This document shows, one piece after another, positions 16,039 through 24,082 of a stretch of 43,847 bases of DNA. Position numbers and translations under genes: made by a program. Position 1 is the stretch's first letter, and each line of letters opens with the position of its first letter. Source of the DNA: Gammaproteobacteria bacterium (GTDB taxonomy: Bacteria > Pseudomonadota > Gammaproteobacteria > Arenicellales > Spongiicolonaceae); contig JAPPPZ010000115.1 of the NCBI GenBank assembly GCA_028817275.1, positions 1-43,847 of the forward strand, written 5' to 3'. A model generated the notes under the pieces. The model was given only the letters and a program-made list of their open reading frames with translations, was not told the origin of the DNA and ran no database searches.

Positions 16039-16973
16039 CGGTGGCGGCGGCGGCGTTGCGCGATGCGGCGCGGGGCGGGGCGGTGGTTTTGGTTTACCAC
16101 TCGGCCGGTGCGGCGCCGGCGGCGGCCGCCGGACTGCATCATGTGAGTACGGCGACGGTGCGCGCGCATCTGGAGGCGGTGGCGCGTTATTTTGAGTTCG
16201 TGACGGTGGACGCGCTGGCGGAAATGGCGGATGCGAGGGGCAAAGCGGCGCTCACTTTTGACGACGGTTTCCGCAATGTGCTGGAGGAGACTCTGGAAAC
16301 GGTGGAGTCACTGCGCATTCCGATGACGTGCTACGTGAACCCGGCGGTTCTGGATGGCGCGGTGCTGTGGCGCGAGAAAGTGCGCTGCATTGAAGCGCGC
16401 GGGTGGACGCCGGAGTTGGAAAACGGCCTGCGCGGGTTGAAGAATCCTGAGCGCAAAAGTTTTTACCGTTACAGCAAGCACGCGGACAACGACAGCCGCA
16501 TGGTGGACGCCGCGCTGGATGAGTTTCTGCACAAGCGCGGCGTGCAAGCCGGCGGTGACGACCTGGTGCGCGATGACAAAAAACTGCCGCGCCATCCGCT
16601 GGTGGCCTACGGCAACCACTCGCAGCGGCATTATGTTCTGGCGTCGCTGCCGGCCGCCGTGCAACACGCCGAAATTGCCGAGGGCGCCAAGCGGCTGGCA
16701 CGCATTGGCCTGCCGGAGGCGCGGCTCAGCCGGGTTTTTTCCATGCCTTTTGGCGCGGCGGTGGATTACAATCGCGCCACCGCCGGCGCGCTGCGGCAAC
16801 TGGGTTACCGCGCGGCGCTGCTCAGCCGGCAGCGGTTGCACCGGCGCGGCGCCGGCGGTGAGGGCGGGGGTGAAGGCGTCACTTTCATCGAGCGCATCAT
16901 GCCGAGGACGGAAAAAATCGCCGAGGCCGTCACCCTTGCGGACAAAAACCGGCAGCAGAAAAACCATGACTGA
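16035..16973 (+). CDS. Polysaccharide deacetylase (NodB-homology) family protein
   Basis: 312 residues from a GTG overlapping the upstream stop (GTGA). The NodB metal-dependent deacetylase motifs are visible: TFDDG (74-78, D76/D77) and NHSQRH (194-199) supplying the H-x3-H metal ligands. The family removes acyl groups from glycans, but also hydrolyses imides and purine-like rings. No signal peptide is seen, so it is probably cytosolic and may act on a small molecule together with its operon partners. The 3' end overlaps the MttB-like ATG by 8 bp, so the three genes are translationally coupled. Confidence 0.82.
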   Translation: MTVAAAALRDAARGGAVVLVYHSAGAAPAAAAGLHHVSTATVRAHLEAVARYFEFVTVDALAEMADARGKAALTFDDGFRNVLEETLETVESLRIPMTCYVNPAVLDGAVLWREKVRCIEARGWTPELENGLRGLKNPERKSFYRYSKHADNDSRMVDAALDEFLHKRGVQAGGDDLVRDDKKLPRHPLVAYGNHSQRHYVLASLPAAVQHAEIAEGAKRLARIGLPEARLSRVFSMPFGAAVDYNRATAGALRQLGYRAALLSRQRLHRRGAGGEGGGEGVTFIERIMPRTEKIAEAVTLADKNRQQKNHD

Positions 16974-18519
16974 AACCACCAAACGCATGGGCGGGCGCGC
17001 GGCGCGGCGGGCCTTGCGCGCGGCGCCGGTGCCGCAGGAGGAAAAACCGGTGCGCCCGGGCCTGGCCAGCGGGCGCTACAAACCCCTCAGCGACCCGGAA
17101 GTGCAGCGCATTCACCAGGCCGCGCTGGATGTGCTGGAAACCATCGGCCTGTCGCAGGCGATTCCGTCCTGCGTTGAACGGGTCGCCAAAGCCGGCGGCA
17201 AACTCAGCGCTGAAGGCCGGCTGCTGTTCCCGCGCGCGCTGGTGGAGGACACGGTGGCCAACGCCGCGCGCGACATCGTCCTGTGCGGCCAGCACCCGCG
17301 CCACGACATGGAACTGTCCGGCAACCGGGTGTACTTCGGCACCGCCGGCGCCGCGGTGCACATCGTGGACTGCGAGAAGCGCGAATACCGCGAGTCCACC
17401 CTCGGCGACCTCTACAACATGGCACGGCTGGTGGACCGCCTGGAGCACATCCACTTCTACCAGCGCTCCCTGGTCGCCCGCGACATGGAGGCGCCGCTGG
17501 ACCTGGATGTGAACACCTGCTATGCCTGCGTCAGCGGCACGCAAAAACATGTCGGCTCCAGTTGGGTGCAGCCGGAGCATCTGCAGGCCACGCTGCCGTT
17601 TCTGCACCTGGTGGCCGGCGGCGAGGAGGAATGGCGGCGGCGGCCGTTTGTCAGTTGCTCCAGTTGCTTCGTGGTGCCGCCGCTGCGCTTTGCCGAGGAT
17701 GCATGCCGGGTGCTGGAGGTCTGTGTGCAAGCCGGCATGCCGGTGCTGCTGCTGGCCGCCGGCCAGGCCGGGGCCACCAGCCCGGCGGCCCTGGCCGGGG
17801 CGGTGGTACAGGAGGTGGCGGAGGTGCTGGCCGGCCTGGTGTACGTGAACCTCATTGTGCCGCGGCACCCGTGCATTTTCGGCCCCTGGCCTTTCGTTTC
17901 CGACCTGCGCACCGGCGCCATGAGCGGCGGCAGCGGCGAACAGGCGGTGCTGATGGCGGCCTGCGGGCAGATGGGGCGGTTCTACGACCTGCCCACCGGC
18001 ATCGCCGCCGGCATGGCCGACGCCAAGCTGCCGGACGCGCAGTCGGGCTACGAAAAGTCCTACACCAACGCCCTCGCCGCCCACTGCGGCGCCAACCTGG
18101 TATACGAATCGGCCGGCATGCAGGCCAGCCTGCTCGGCTGCTGCTATGAGAGCATGGTCATTGACAACGACATGTTAGGCGCGGTGAACCGCACCGTGCG
18201 CGGCGTGGAGGTGAGCGATGAATCGCTGTCCATCGGCGCCATGCGCGATGTGTGCATCGGCGGCCCCGACCACTTCCTCGGCCACGGCCAGACCATCGGC
18301 CTGATGGAAAAGGACTATGTCTACCCCGACCTCGGCGACCGCACCAGCCCCAAGGAATGGGCCGAACAGGGCGCCCCCCAACTGCTGGAAAAAGCCCGCG
18401 CGCAGGTGCGGCAAATCCTCTCCACCCACCACCCCGACCACATCCCCGAACCCACCGACCGCAAAATCCGCGAGATGCTGAACATCCGCCTGCCGAGGGA
18501 GAAAATGCGGGCGGGGTGA
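16966..18519 (+). CDS. Trimethylamine methyltransferase (MttB) family protein, non-pyrrolysine
   Basis: 517 residues starting MTETTKRMGGRAARR. The body matches MttB-superfamily proteins: the YKPLSDPEVQRIHQAALDVL start of the TIM barrel, FGTAGAAVHI, the MSGGSGEQAVL segment and a long C-terminal helix. True MttB uses an in-frame amber codon for pyrrolysine; here the frame is uninterrupted, so it belongs with MtgB-like homologues that demethylate betaines or other quaternary amines onto a corrinoid protein. No corrinoid protein or corrinoid methyltransferase lies in this window, so its partner must be elsewhere. Last gene of an overlapping three-gene operon. Confidence 0.85.
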   Translation: MTETTKRMGGRAARRALRAAPVPQEEKPVRPGLASGRYKPLSDPEVQRIHQAALDVLETIGLSQAIPSCVERVAKAGGKLSAEGRLLFPRALVEDTVANAARDIVLCGQHPRHDMELSGNRVYFGTAGAAVHIVDCEKREYRESTLGDLYNMARLVDRLEHIHFYQRSLVARDMEAPLDLDVNTCYACVSGTQKHVGSSWVQPEHLQATLPFLHLVAGGEEEWRRRPFVSCSSCFVVPPLRFAEDACRVLEVCVQAGMPVLLLAAGQAGATSPAALAGAVVQEVAEVLAGLVYVNLIVPRHPCIFGPWPFVSDLRTGAMSGGSGEQAVLMAACGQMGRFYDLPTGIAAGMADAKLPDAQSGYEKSYTNALAAHCGANLVYESAGMQASLLGCCYESMVIDNDMLGAVNRTVRGVEVSDESLSIGAMRDVCIGGPDHFLGHGQTIGLMEKDYVYPDLGDRTSPKEWAEQGAPQLLEKARAQVRQILSTHHPDHIPEPTDRKIREMLNIRLPREKMRAG

Positions 18520-18562
18520 GCGGGGTTGACTTGCCGGGGGATAACTGCCACATTGCGCTCAC

Positions 18563-18585
18563 CAGCGGGAAAATTTTCCGCGCTG
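18563..18585. promoter_or_regulatory. AT-core palindrome, possible operator
   Basis: CAGCGGGAAAA and TTTTCCGCGCTG form a nearly perfect inverted repeat (one extra base in the right arm) centred on AAAATTTT, just upstream of the -10 of the small unknown gene. The position overlaps where a -35 would lie, which fits a repressor site. Confidence 0.4.
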
Positions 18586-18593
18586 TATTGGTC

Positions 18594-18599
18594 TATGCT
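18594..18599 (+). promoter_or_regulatory. Candidate -10 (TATGCT) for the 18.6 kb small genes
   Basis: TATGCT lies 15 nt before the ATG at 18614, with a GGAGG ribosome site between. A TTGACT at 18526-18531 is too far away to pair with it and could serve another start. Confidence 0.4.
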
Positions 18600-18613
18600 C
18601 GTGGAGGCGTACG

Positions 18614-18886
18614 ATGAAAAGAAATAAAGAAAAAAAGGCCGGCTTGGATGCGGCTTGCTCCTGGGATGACGCCGACACCCAGGATGCTTTGTATCCCAAG
18701 CGCCTTTTCAGCGTTCCGGATATCTCTTACCCGGACCCCAAAACCGCCTACCAGGGTTTTATGGACGAGCGGAGCGTGATGGAAAGGATTGAGTCCTACT
18801 TTCATGCACTGCGCCCATACTTCCTGCGGGCAATGAAGCAAGCAGACCAAGATGTCGCGCAGTCGGCGCAAAAAGAGCAGGACTAA
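18614..18886 (+). CDS. Small hypothetical protein (90 aa)
   Basis: MKRNKEKKAGLDAACSW..., with a strong GGAGG ribosome site 8 nt before the ATG. The N-terminus is basic, the middle is rich in Pro and Tyr (PDISYPDPKTAYQGF), and the last 40 residues form a charged helix. No signal peptide, TM or known motif. It overlaps the DUF2335 reading frame by 35 bp, so the two are probably translated from one mRNA. Not recognised. Confidence 0.55.
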   Translation: MKRNKEKKAGLDAACSWDDADTQDALYPKRLFSVPDISYPDPKTAYQGFMDERSVMERIESYFHALRPYFLRAMKQADQDVAQSAQKEQD

Positions 18887-19297
18887 GCCTAAGCGGTTTC
18901 CCGCATCTTCTTTGAAGCGGTCTGATGAGGGGGACAAAACGCCTTCCTCCGCCATGGTGGCGTACGCAAGGAAGTTGTCCGGAAATTTTCCGGGCCGTTG
19001 CCGCCGCCTGAGTTGCTCAAAGGATACGGCGAATTGATGCCCGATTTGCCTGAGCGCATCGTCGCAATGGTGGAAAAGGAACAAGTGCACAAACACAACC
19101 GCGAAAATAAGGCCATGGAATATATCCGCAACGATGTTCGCCGCGGACAAATTCTCGGCGCGCTGGTTTCACTGGGTTCCCTGGCAACCGCCGGATTTTG
19201 CGCTTGGATTGGCGCGCCCTGGATTATCGTTCTGGGAACGATTCTTCCGGGATTGTCCACACTTTTCTATTGGCTGCTGCGGAGGTTTGGCGATTAA
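18852..19297 (+). CDS. DUF2335-family membrane protein split by a -1 frameshift
   Basis: The 0 frame starts at the ATG at 18852 (MSRSRRKKSRTKPKRF, a typical basic start) and would end at 19037. The family core GPLPPPELLKGYGEL, ERIVAMVEKEQVHKH and two membrane helices (GALVSLGSLATAGFCAWIG and IIVLGTILPGLSTLFYWLL) lie in the -1 frame from about 18989 to 19297. That frame has no ATG or GTG upstream after a stop at 18926; its first candidate start is a TTG at 18998, already inside the conserved motif. Joining the frames at AAATTTT (18983-18989) gives a 148-aa protein with the expected FSGPLPPPELL motif. It is either programmed frameshifting, a disrupted gene, or a sequence error. Confidence 0.6.
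18968..18989 (+). promoter_or_regulatory. Candidate programmed -1 frameshift signal
   Basis: A_AAT_TTT in the 0 frame (18983-18989) fits the X_XXY_YYZ slippery heptamer. A Shine-Dalgarno-like AAGGAAG (18968-18974) lies 8 nt upstream, similar to the stimulator spacing known for dnaX. Confidence 0.4.
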
Positions 19298-19372
19298 CCC
19301 CCGGCAAGCGGTGACGGTTGCAATCCACCCCCCGGCGGTGTAGCATGTACGCCACTCCACGGGAGGTTTGTT

Positions 19373-19981
19373 TTGCACAATTTGGAACAACGCGGTTTGC
19401 GCACTGATATCAGCGGGATGCCGGTGAGTTGGATTACTTACCGCGAGGCGGTGCGCCTTTACCACCTCGGCCAGGTCCGCTACACCTGCGGCAGCCTGAT
19501 GTACCGCGTGCACGGCGGCGTCAACGCGCTGAACGGCGAGCGGCGGGTGATTGAGGTGAACTCCATCATCGCCACCGACGGCCGCTCGCGCGGCGCGGTG
19601 CTGAACTACGAGGACTACATTCCACCGCTCAGCAACGAGGCGCTGTTCAAGCGCGACGCCGGCATGTGCATGTATTGCGGCGAAAAGTTCCGCCACAGCA
19701 TGCTGTCCCGCGACCATGTCACGCCGCTGAGCCGCGGCGGCGGCGACAACTGGAACAACGTGGTCACCGCATGCAAACGCTGCAACAACCATAAAGCCGG
19801 GCGCATGCCCGAGGAGTGCGGCATGAGCCTGCTGGCGATTCCGTTCACGCCGACTTACGCCGAATACCTGTTCCTGCGCGGCCGCCGCGTGCTTGCCGAC
19901 CAGATGGAGTTCCTGGCCGGTTATTTTCCGAGGGAAAGCCCGCTGCGGGAACGGATTGCCGAACTGAAAAAAGCCGCCTGA
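19373..19981 (+). CDS. HNH endonuclease family protein
   Basis: 202 residues from a TTG (19373) preceded by GGGAGG at 7-nt spacing; no in-frame ATG fits better. The HNH core has CMYCG (about 99-103), the catalytic RDHVTPLSRGG (about 112-122), the Asn strand NNVVTACKRCN and two CxxC pairs that bind a structural zinc. The N-terminal 90 residues are a separate domain (ISGMPVSWITYREAVRLYHLG). This type is a common stand-alone chromosomal gene in proteobacteria and is not tied to an obvious mobile element here. Target unknown. TTG start and lack of an intron context argue against a homing enzyme. Confidence 0.82.
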   Translation: MHNLEQRGLRTDISGMPVSWITYREAVRLYHLGQVRYTCGSLMYRVHGGVNALNGERRVIEVNSIIATDGRSRGAVLNYEDYIPPLSNEALFKRDAGMCMYCGEKFRHSMLSRDHVTPLSRGGGDNWNNVVTACKRCNNHKAGRMPEECGMSLLAIPFTPTYAEYLFLRGRRVLADQMEFLAGYFPRESPLRERIAELKKAA

Positions 19982-19990
19982 GCGCGGCTT
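19971..19990 (-). terminator. Hairpin with T-run on the minus strand at the end of the HNH gene
   Basis: AAGCCGC (19971-19977) and GCGGCTT (19984-19990) form a 7-bp stem with a 6-nt loop that includes the HNH stop codon. On the minus strand it is followed by TTTTTT, a classical intrinsic terminator shape, though no minus-strand gene lies upstream. On the plus strand it lacks a T-run. Confidence 0.4.
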
Positions 19991-20081
19991 GCACAACCCA
20001 ACCGGGCGGCGGCGCGGCGCGCGTGCTGCGCCGGGGCCCGCCAGCCGCCAACCCCCAACAAAAACCACAGGAAAAAACCCA

Positions 20082-21119
20082 ATGCCGAAAAAGCAAACCG
20101 AGACACTCAGGCAAACCGCCCGCGACATGGTCGCGCCGGGGCGCGGAATTCTGGCCATGGACGAGAGCCATCCCACCTGCGCGGCGCGCTTTAAAAAACT
20201 CGGCATCGCCGACAGCGAGCAAAAGCGGCGCGAATACCGCGACCTGCTGGTGACGGCGCCGGGCCTCGGCGAGTTTGTCAGCGGCGCGATTCTGTTCGAC
20301 GAAACCATCCGCCAGCAAACCCTGGCCGGCGATTCATTCCCGGCCCACCTGGCCAGAGCCGGCATCGTCCCCGGCATCAAGGTGGACACCGGCGCCAAAC
20401 CCCTGGCCGGCTTTGACGGTGAAAAAGTCACCGAAGGCCTGGACGGCCTGCGCGAGCGGCTGGCCGAATACCGTGAACTCGGCGCGCGCTTCGCCAAGTG
20501 GCGCGCGGTGATTGCCATCGCCGGCGCCGACAAGCCGAGCCGCGCCTGCCTGACGGCCAATGCCCACGCCCTGGCGCGCTATGCCGCGCTGTGCCAGGAG
20601 GCGGCGCTGGTGCCGATTGTGGAACCCGAGGTGCTGATGGACGGCGACCACGACATCGCGCGCTGTTTTGAAGTCACCCGCGCCGCGCAGCAGATTGTGT
20701 TTGAGCAGTTGCGCGAACAGAACGTGCTGCTGGAGGGCATCGTGCTCAAGCCGAGCATGGTGGTCTCCGGCGCCGGCTGTGCAGTGCGCGCGCCGCTGGC
20801 CGAAGTGGCCGAGCAGACTGTGCGCTGCCTGAAGATGACCGTCCCGCATGAAGTCCCCGGCATCGCTTTTTTGTCCGGCGGGCAAAGCGACGAGGAGGCC
20901 ACCGCCCACCTCAACGCGATGAACGCGCTCGGCCGCAACCTGCCGTGGGCGCTGACTTTTTCCTACGGCCGCGCGCTGCAGCAGGCGGCGATGGCGGCCT
21001 GGGGCGGCGATGCGGCCAACCGGGAGGCGGCGCAAAAAGTCGCCGCCCACCGCGCGCGCATGAACGGCCTCGCCGCCAGCGGCACGTGGTCGGCGGACAT
21101 GGAAAAACTCGCCGCCTGA
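20082..21119 (+). CDS. Class I fructose-bisphosphate aldolase
   Basis: 345 residues, the length of eukaryote-type class I aldolases, which cleave fructose-1,6-bisphosphate through a Schiff base without metal. Seen: RGILAMDES (21-29) near the N-terminus, ATP-independent core segments FDETIRQ and GIKVDTG, the IVEPEVLMDGDHD segment, and the Schiff-base lysine in EGIVLKPSMV. FLSGGQSDEEAT is also typical. The ATG at 20082 is chosen because an AGGA site lies 10 nt upstream and the sequence before it is low complexity; the frame opens at 19989. Next gene xni starts 7 bp after the stop. Confidence 0.92.
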   Translation: MPKKQTETLRQTARDMVAPGRGILAMDESHPTCAARFKKLGIADSEQKRREYRDLLVTAPGLGEFVSGAILFDETIRQQTLAGDSFPAHLARAGIVPGIKVDTGAKPLAGFDGEKVTEGLDGLRERLAEYRELGARFAKWRAVIAIAGADKPSRACLTANAHALARYAALCQEAALVPIVEPEVLMDGDHDIARCFEVTRAAQQIVFEQLREQNVLLEGIVLKPSMVVSGAGCAVRAPLAEVAEQTVRCLKMTVPHEVPGIAFLSGGQSDEEATAHLNAMNALGRNLPWALTFSYGRALQQAAMAAWGGDAANREAAQKVAAHRARMNGLAASGTWSADMEKLAA

Positions 21120-21126
21120 CCCGGCC

Positions 21127-21996
21127 ATGCAGGCGCTGCTGATCGACGGGCTGAACCTGGTGCGCCGGGTGCACGCCGCTGTCCGCCTGCCGCACAACCG
21201 CGAAGGCGACGAGCGGGCGCAGATTGAGGAGGCGCTGAAAAGTTTGCGCCGCTCGCTGGGCCGCGCGTTGCGCTTTCACCGCCCGACCCATGCGGTGTGC
21301 GCGTGGGAGTCGGACACCCCGGGCTGGCGCCATGAAAAATTTGCCGAGTACAAAAAAAACCGCAAGCCGATGCCGGCCATGCTGCGCCAGTCGCTGCCGC
21401 GCTTTGCCGAGTTGATGAGCGCCATGGGCATCGCCAGTCTGGGCGTGGAAGGCAGCGAGGCTGACGATGTGATTGCCACCCTCGCCACCGGCATCGCCCG
21501 CCACGGCGGCCACTCGGTGATTTTGTCCACTGACAATTTATTCTGCCAGTTGCTGAATGAAGGCGTCGCCGTCTACGACCACTTCGGCAAGCGTTTTCTG
21601 GATTACGAATACGTGGTCAAAAAATACGGCGTCGCCCCCACCCTGCTGCGCGACTTCTTCGCCCTCAGCGGCGTCCCCTCGCTGAACATTCCCGGCGCCG
21701 CCGGCATCGGCGCGGTAAACGCCAGGGAACTGCTCAACCACTACGGCAGTCTGGAAGAACTGTTCGCCGCCGCCGATGACGAGGGGGAGGACATGCCGGA
21801 AAAATTATCCGCCGGCAAAGAAAGCGCGCTGCTGGCGCAGGAGTTGGTGGGGTTGCGAACCGATGTCAAGTTGGGGGTGAACCTGAAGGATTTGCAATAC
21901 ACCTACGTCCGCCCCGAGCGCCGCCCGCCGGGCCCGGCGTGGGAAAACCAGCCGCCGGCGGAACAGGACGAGCCGCCGCTGTATGATTTTGAATGA
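21127..21996 (+). CDS. xni: Xni-like 5'-3' flap endonuclease
   Basis: 289 residues, the nuclease part of the Pol I 5' nuclease family without a polymerase domain, as in ExoIX/Xni. Metal-binding acidic residues are visible in LIDGLNLVRR (D7) and GSEADDVIATLA; the helical arch includes HEKFAEYKKNRKPMP; ILSTDNLFCQLL and the helix-hairpin-helix PSLNIPGAAGIGAVNA follow. The lysine usual in STDK is replaced here by Asn. The last 25 residues are a Pro-rich acidic tail. Role: trimming flaps during DNA repair or replication. It ends 16 bp from the convergent NotI-like gene. Confidence 0.82.
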   Translation: MQALLIDGLNLVRRVHAAVRLPHNREGDERAQIEEALKSLRRSLGRALRFHRPTHAVCAWESDTPGWRHEKFAEYKKNRKPMPAMLRQSLPRFAELMSAMGIASLGVEGSEADDVIATLATGIARHGGHSVILSTDNLFCQLLNEGVAVYDHFGKRFLDYEYVVKKYGVAPTLLRDFFALSGVPSLNIPGAAGIGAVNARELLNHYGSLEELFAAADDEGEDMPEKLSAGKESALLAQELVGLRTDVKLGVNLKDLQYTYVRPERRPPGPAWENQPPAEQDEPPLYDFE

Positions 21997-22009
21997 TGGC
22001 GGGCCACGA

Positions 22010-22034
22010 CCTCACCGCCGGCCGGGTGGTGAGG
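22010..22034. terminator. Inverted repeat between xni and the restriction gene
   Basis: CCTCACC (22010-22016) and GGTGAGG (22028-22034) form a perfect 7-bp stem with a CCGGCCGG-containing loop. It sits where two convergent genes meet, so it could act as a bidirectional terminator, but only a weak T-rich stretch follows on the plus strand. Confidence 0.35.
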
Positions 22035-22899
22035 GTGCTTTGTCGTCCGGAAAAACCTTGTCTCTCGTCCCCTTGCGCAACAGGGACTCGAGAAATTGGC
22101 TTTCCGAAAATAATTCGTCTGACCCCGATAAAAGCGCCCTGATGCCATCCAGGTCCGCGCTGTAATTGGCCGGGGAAGGCTGCAATTCCCAATTCGCCGT
22201 TTGTTTGTTCAGCGTCAGGGAGAAGGGACGAAATTGAACTGGATGCTTTTCGCATGCCTTGACCACCCCGGACCCCGTGCTCATGATGTATTCCATGCCG
22301 ATGTCTTGCAACACAAAGACAATCTGCTTTTTCCATGCGGCAACGATTTTCCCTTTCTTGAGGGCTTGCTGCATCATCGTTTTGACGTACTCATTGGCCC
22401 AATTGATTCCATAGTTGTAGGAATTCTTGGTGAATTGAAACCCTTTCAGATATTCATCCACAGCCCCGTAGGGCGTTCCGGTCGTCCCCCCGGCCTGAAT
22501 TTCAACGCACAGATACTTTTTTATCCGGTTTTGGCCGTCCAAAACAGCGGCCACAAAGTCCACGGACCCGGCATGCCCAATCTTAACTTCACGCACCCAT
22601 TTAATGCGGCTCTCACCGGGAAAGAATTCCCGCCGAATGCTGTCGAACACGACGGATGCCTCGAAGCGATGCGGGCATACGATGACGGGTTTATATTCCA
22701 CCTGATTTCTTCCCTGGTAACCAAGGCTGCACGTGCCAATTTTTATTTTTGGCTGGCTCTTTCTTGGTTTATTGCACTCTTTGCCGAGAAACGGACAGTG
22801 TTGTGCCGCAAACCGCGCTTTGATTTCTCTGCCCGGTTCGTTCTGGGTATTGTGGCCAAACAATTCCGTGGGGACTTTCCCCGGTACATCAATGGCCAT
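22012..22899 (-). CDS. NotI-like type II restriction endonuclease
   Basis: 295 residues. The N-terminal block with C35, C42, C57 and C75 (CPFLGKECNKPRKSQP, IGTCS, VCPHRF) matches the Cys4 iron-binding region known in NotI. The nuclease core has VDFVAAVLDG (D114) and CVEIQAG (E133, Q135), the D..ExQ variant of the PD-(D/E)xK fold used by this family. The ATG overlaps the methyltransferase stop by 11 bp, so translation of the nuclease depends on that of the methylase. Codon use is clearly more AT-rich than that of the flanking genes, which suggests transfer. NotI itself cuts GCGGCCGC; a related GC-rich target is plausible but not shown. Confidence 0.88.
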   Translation of the reverse strand: MAIDVPGKVPTELFGHNTQNEPGREIKARFAAQHCPFLGKECNKPRKSQPKIKIGTCSLGYQGRNQVEYKPVIVCPHRFEASVVFDSIRREFFPGESRIKWVREVKIGHAGSVDFVAAVLDGQNRIKKYLCVEIQAGGTTGTPYGAVDEYLKGFQFTKNSYNYGINWANEYVKTMMQQALKKGKIVAAWKKQIVFVLQDIGMEYIMSTGSGVVKACEKHPVQFRPFSLTLNKQTANWELQPSPANYSADLDGIRALLSGSDELFSESQFLESLLRKGTRDKVFPDDKAPSPPGRR

Positions 22900-24010
22900 C
22901 TTCTATCCTCGCCCGCGCGATGTTTAGGTATTTGTTGCTTAAATCAATGCCAATTCCCTTGCAGCCGTAGTTCAGTGCGGCTGAAATTGACGAGCCCGTT
23001 CCCACGAAAGGATCCAGGACGATGCCTCCATTCGGGCAAGTCGCCTTGATTGGAATTTCCAGCAATGCTTCCGGGTAAACCGCACAGTGAGAATCCTTGC
23101 GCCATTTGTCTTCGGGCACAATATCCCAAATATTTGAGGGCAAATGCCCTTTGCTCCACATTTTCAGGATGAAAAATCCCTTGTCCTCCAATTCTTTCGC
23201 CCGCCCGCTGATGGCGTTGCTTTCGCTGTGGTAAATGCGCTGAAACCCCCTGATTGTCATCCTGAAATCAACGACTTTACCCTCCTGCATTTCCTTTATT
23301 ACGGCATCGAGAGCGCCAATAGCGGCTTTTTTCTCATCGCCGCTGAGATCGGATTTCTCAATCTGGGAGCGGTATTTTCTTCCCGACACCCCGGTCGCTG
23401 AAATCACCATCCCGTGACTGAGCGAGACGCCGTTTCTAGGCTTTATCCGAATGCGGTCGCCGTCAAAATAATACTGTTTTGACTTGACGAAATGGAACAC
23501 GTGCTCATACACATCCCGCATGCGGTCTTTAACACTTTGCGTGCCTTTTAATTGGTTCCAGATAATGTCATCCCTGAGTATCCAACCCCGGTCTTTCATG
23601 GCAAGCGCCACGCGCCAAGGCACGCCCGCCAAGTCCTTGTTGATGTATTTATCACCAATATTGAGCCAGAATGAACCGTGGGGAGACATGACTCTTTTCA
23701 CTTCATCGAAAACCAGAGTCAACTTCTCCACATATTCGCCAACGCGCTTTTCGCCCCCAATGGCAAATTTTTGCTCTTCGCGGGTGAGGTCATAGTCACG
23801 CTGCTGAAAATAGGGCGGGGAGGTGACCACGCAGTCTATTGAATCATCGGAGATTGTCTTGAGAATTTTCAGACAGTCCCCCCAAACCAGGGCATAGTCG
23901 CTCTGGCCGGCCACGACCGAGGAAATGCTTCCATTACGAAACGTAATCTCTTCCGGCCGCCACACCATATGTTGGCGCGAAATATTTTGCATTGCGGTGT
24001 GTTTAAGCAT
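22889..24010 (-). CDS. DNA methyltransferase of the NotI-like system
   Basis: 373 residues. TSPPY (63-67) comes before the SAM-binding DPFVGTGSS motif near residue 335, the beta-class order; SPPY usually marks N4-cytosine methylases. The central region (FRMTIRGFQRIYHSESN) probably holds the target recognition part. ATG at 24010 follows a strong GGAGG site at 8 nt. It precedes and overlaps its restriction enzyme, so the methylase is made first. AT-rich codon use is shared with the nuclease. A promoter and a palindrome lie just upstream (24038-24082). Confidence 0.9.
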   Translation of the reverse strand: MLKHTAMQNISRQHMVWRPEEITFRNGSISSVVAGQSDYALVWGDCLKILKTISDDSIDCVVTSPPYFQQRDYDLTREEQKFAIGGEKRVGEYVEKLTLVFDEVKRVMSPHGSFWLNIGDKYINKDLAGVPWRVALAMKDRGWILRDDIIWNQLKGTQSVKDRMRDVYEHVFHFVKSKQYYFDGDRIRIKPRNGVSLSHGMVISATGVSGRKYRSQIEKSDLSGDEKKAAIGALDAVIKEMQEGKVVDFRMTIRGFQRIYHSESNAISGRAKELEDKGFFILKMWSKGHLPSNIWDIVPEDKWRKDSHCAVYPEALLEIPIKATCPNGGIVLDPFVGTGSSISAALNYGCKGIGIDLSNKYLNIARARIEDGH

Positions 24011-24037
24011 ATTACATCCTCCGATATTTGCCGGAAA

Positions 24038-24082
24038 GCAGACGGCAGTCTGCCACTATAAGCAAATTACCCGATACCTCAA
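24038..24082 (-). promoter_or_regulatory. Promoter and operator-like palindrome of the NotI-like system
   Basis: Read on the minus strand: TTGAGG (24082-24077), 16 bp, TATAGT (24060-24055), then a perfect palindrome GCAGAC-TGCC-GTCTGC (24053-24038) that covers the expected transcription start near 24048. No controller (C) protein gene is present, so autorepression by the methylase is a possibility. Confidence 0.5.

Noticed and set aside
16930-18084. 384-aa minus-strand frame opposite the MttB-like gene
   Set aside because: Antisense composition only; the plus strand is clearly MttB family.
16966-18519. Pyrrolysine (amber) codon in the MttB-like gene
   Set aside because: No in-frame TAG occurs before the normal stop, so it belongs to the non-pyrrolysine group.
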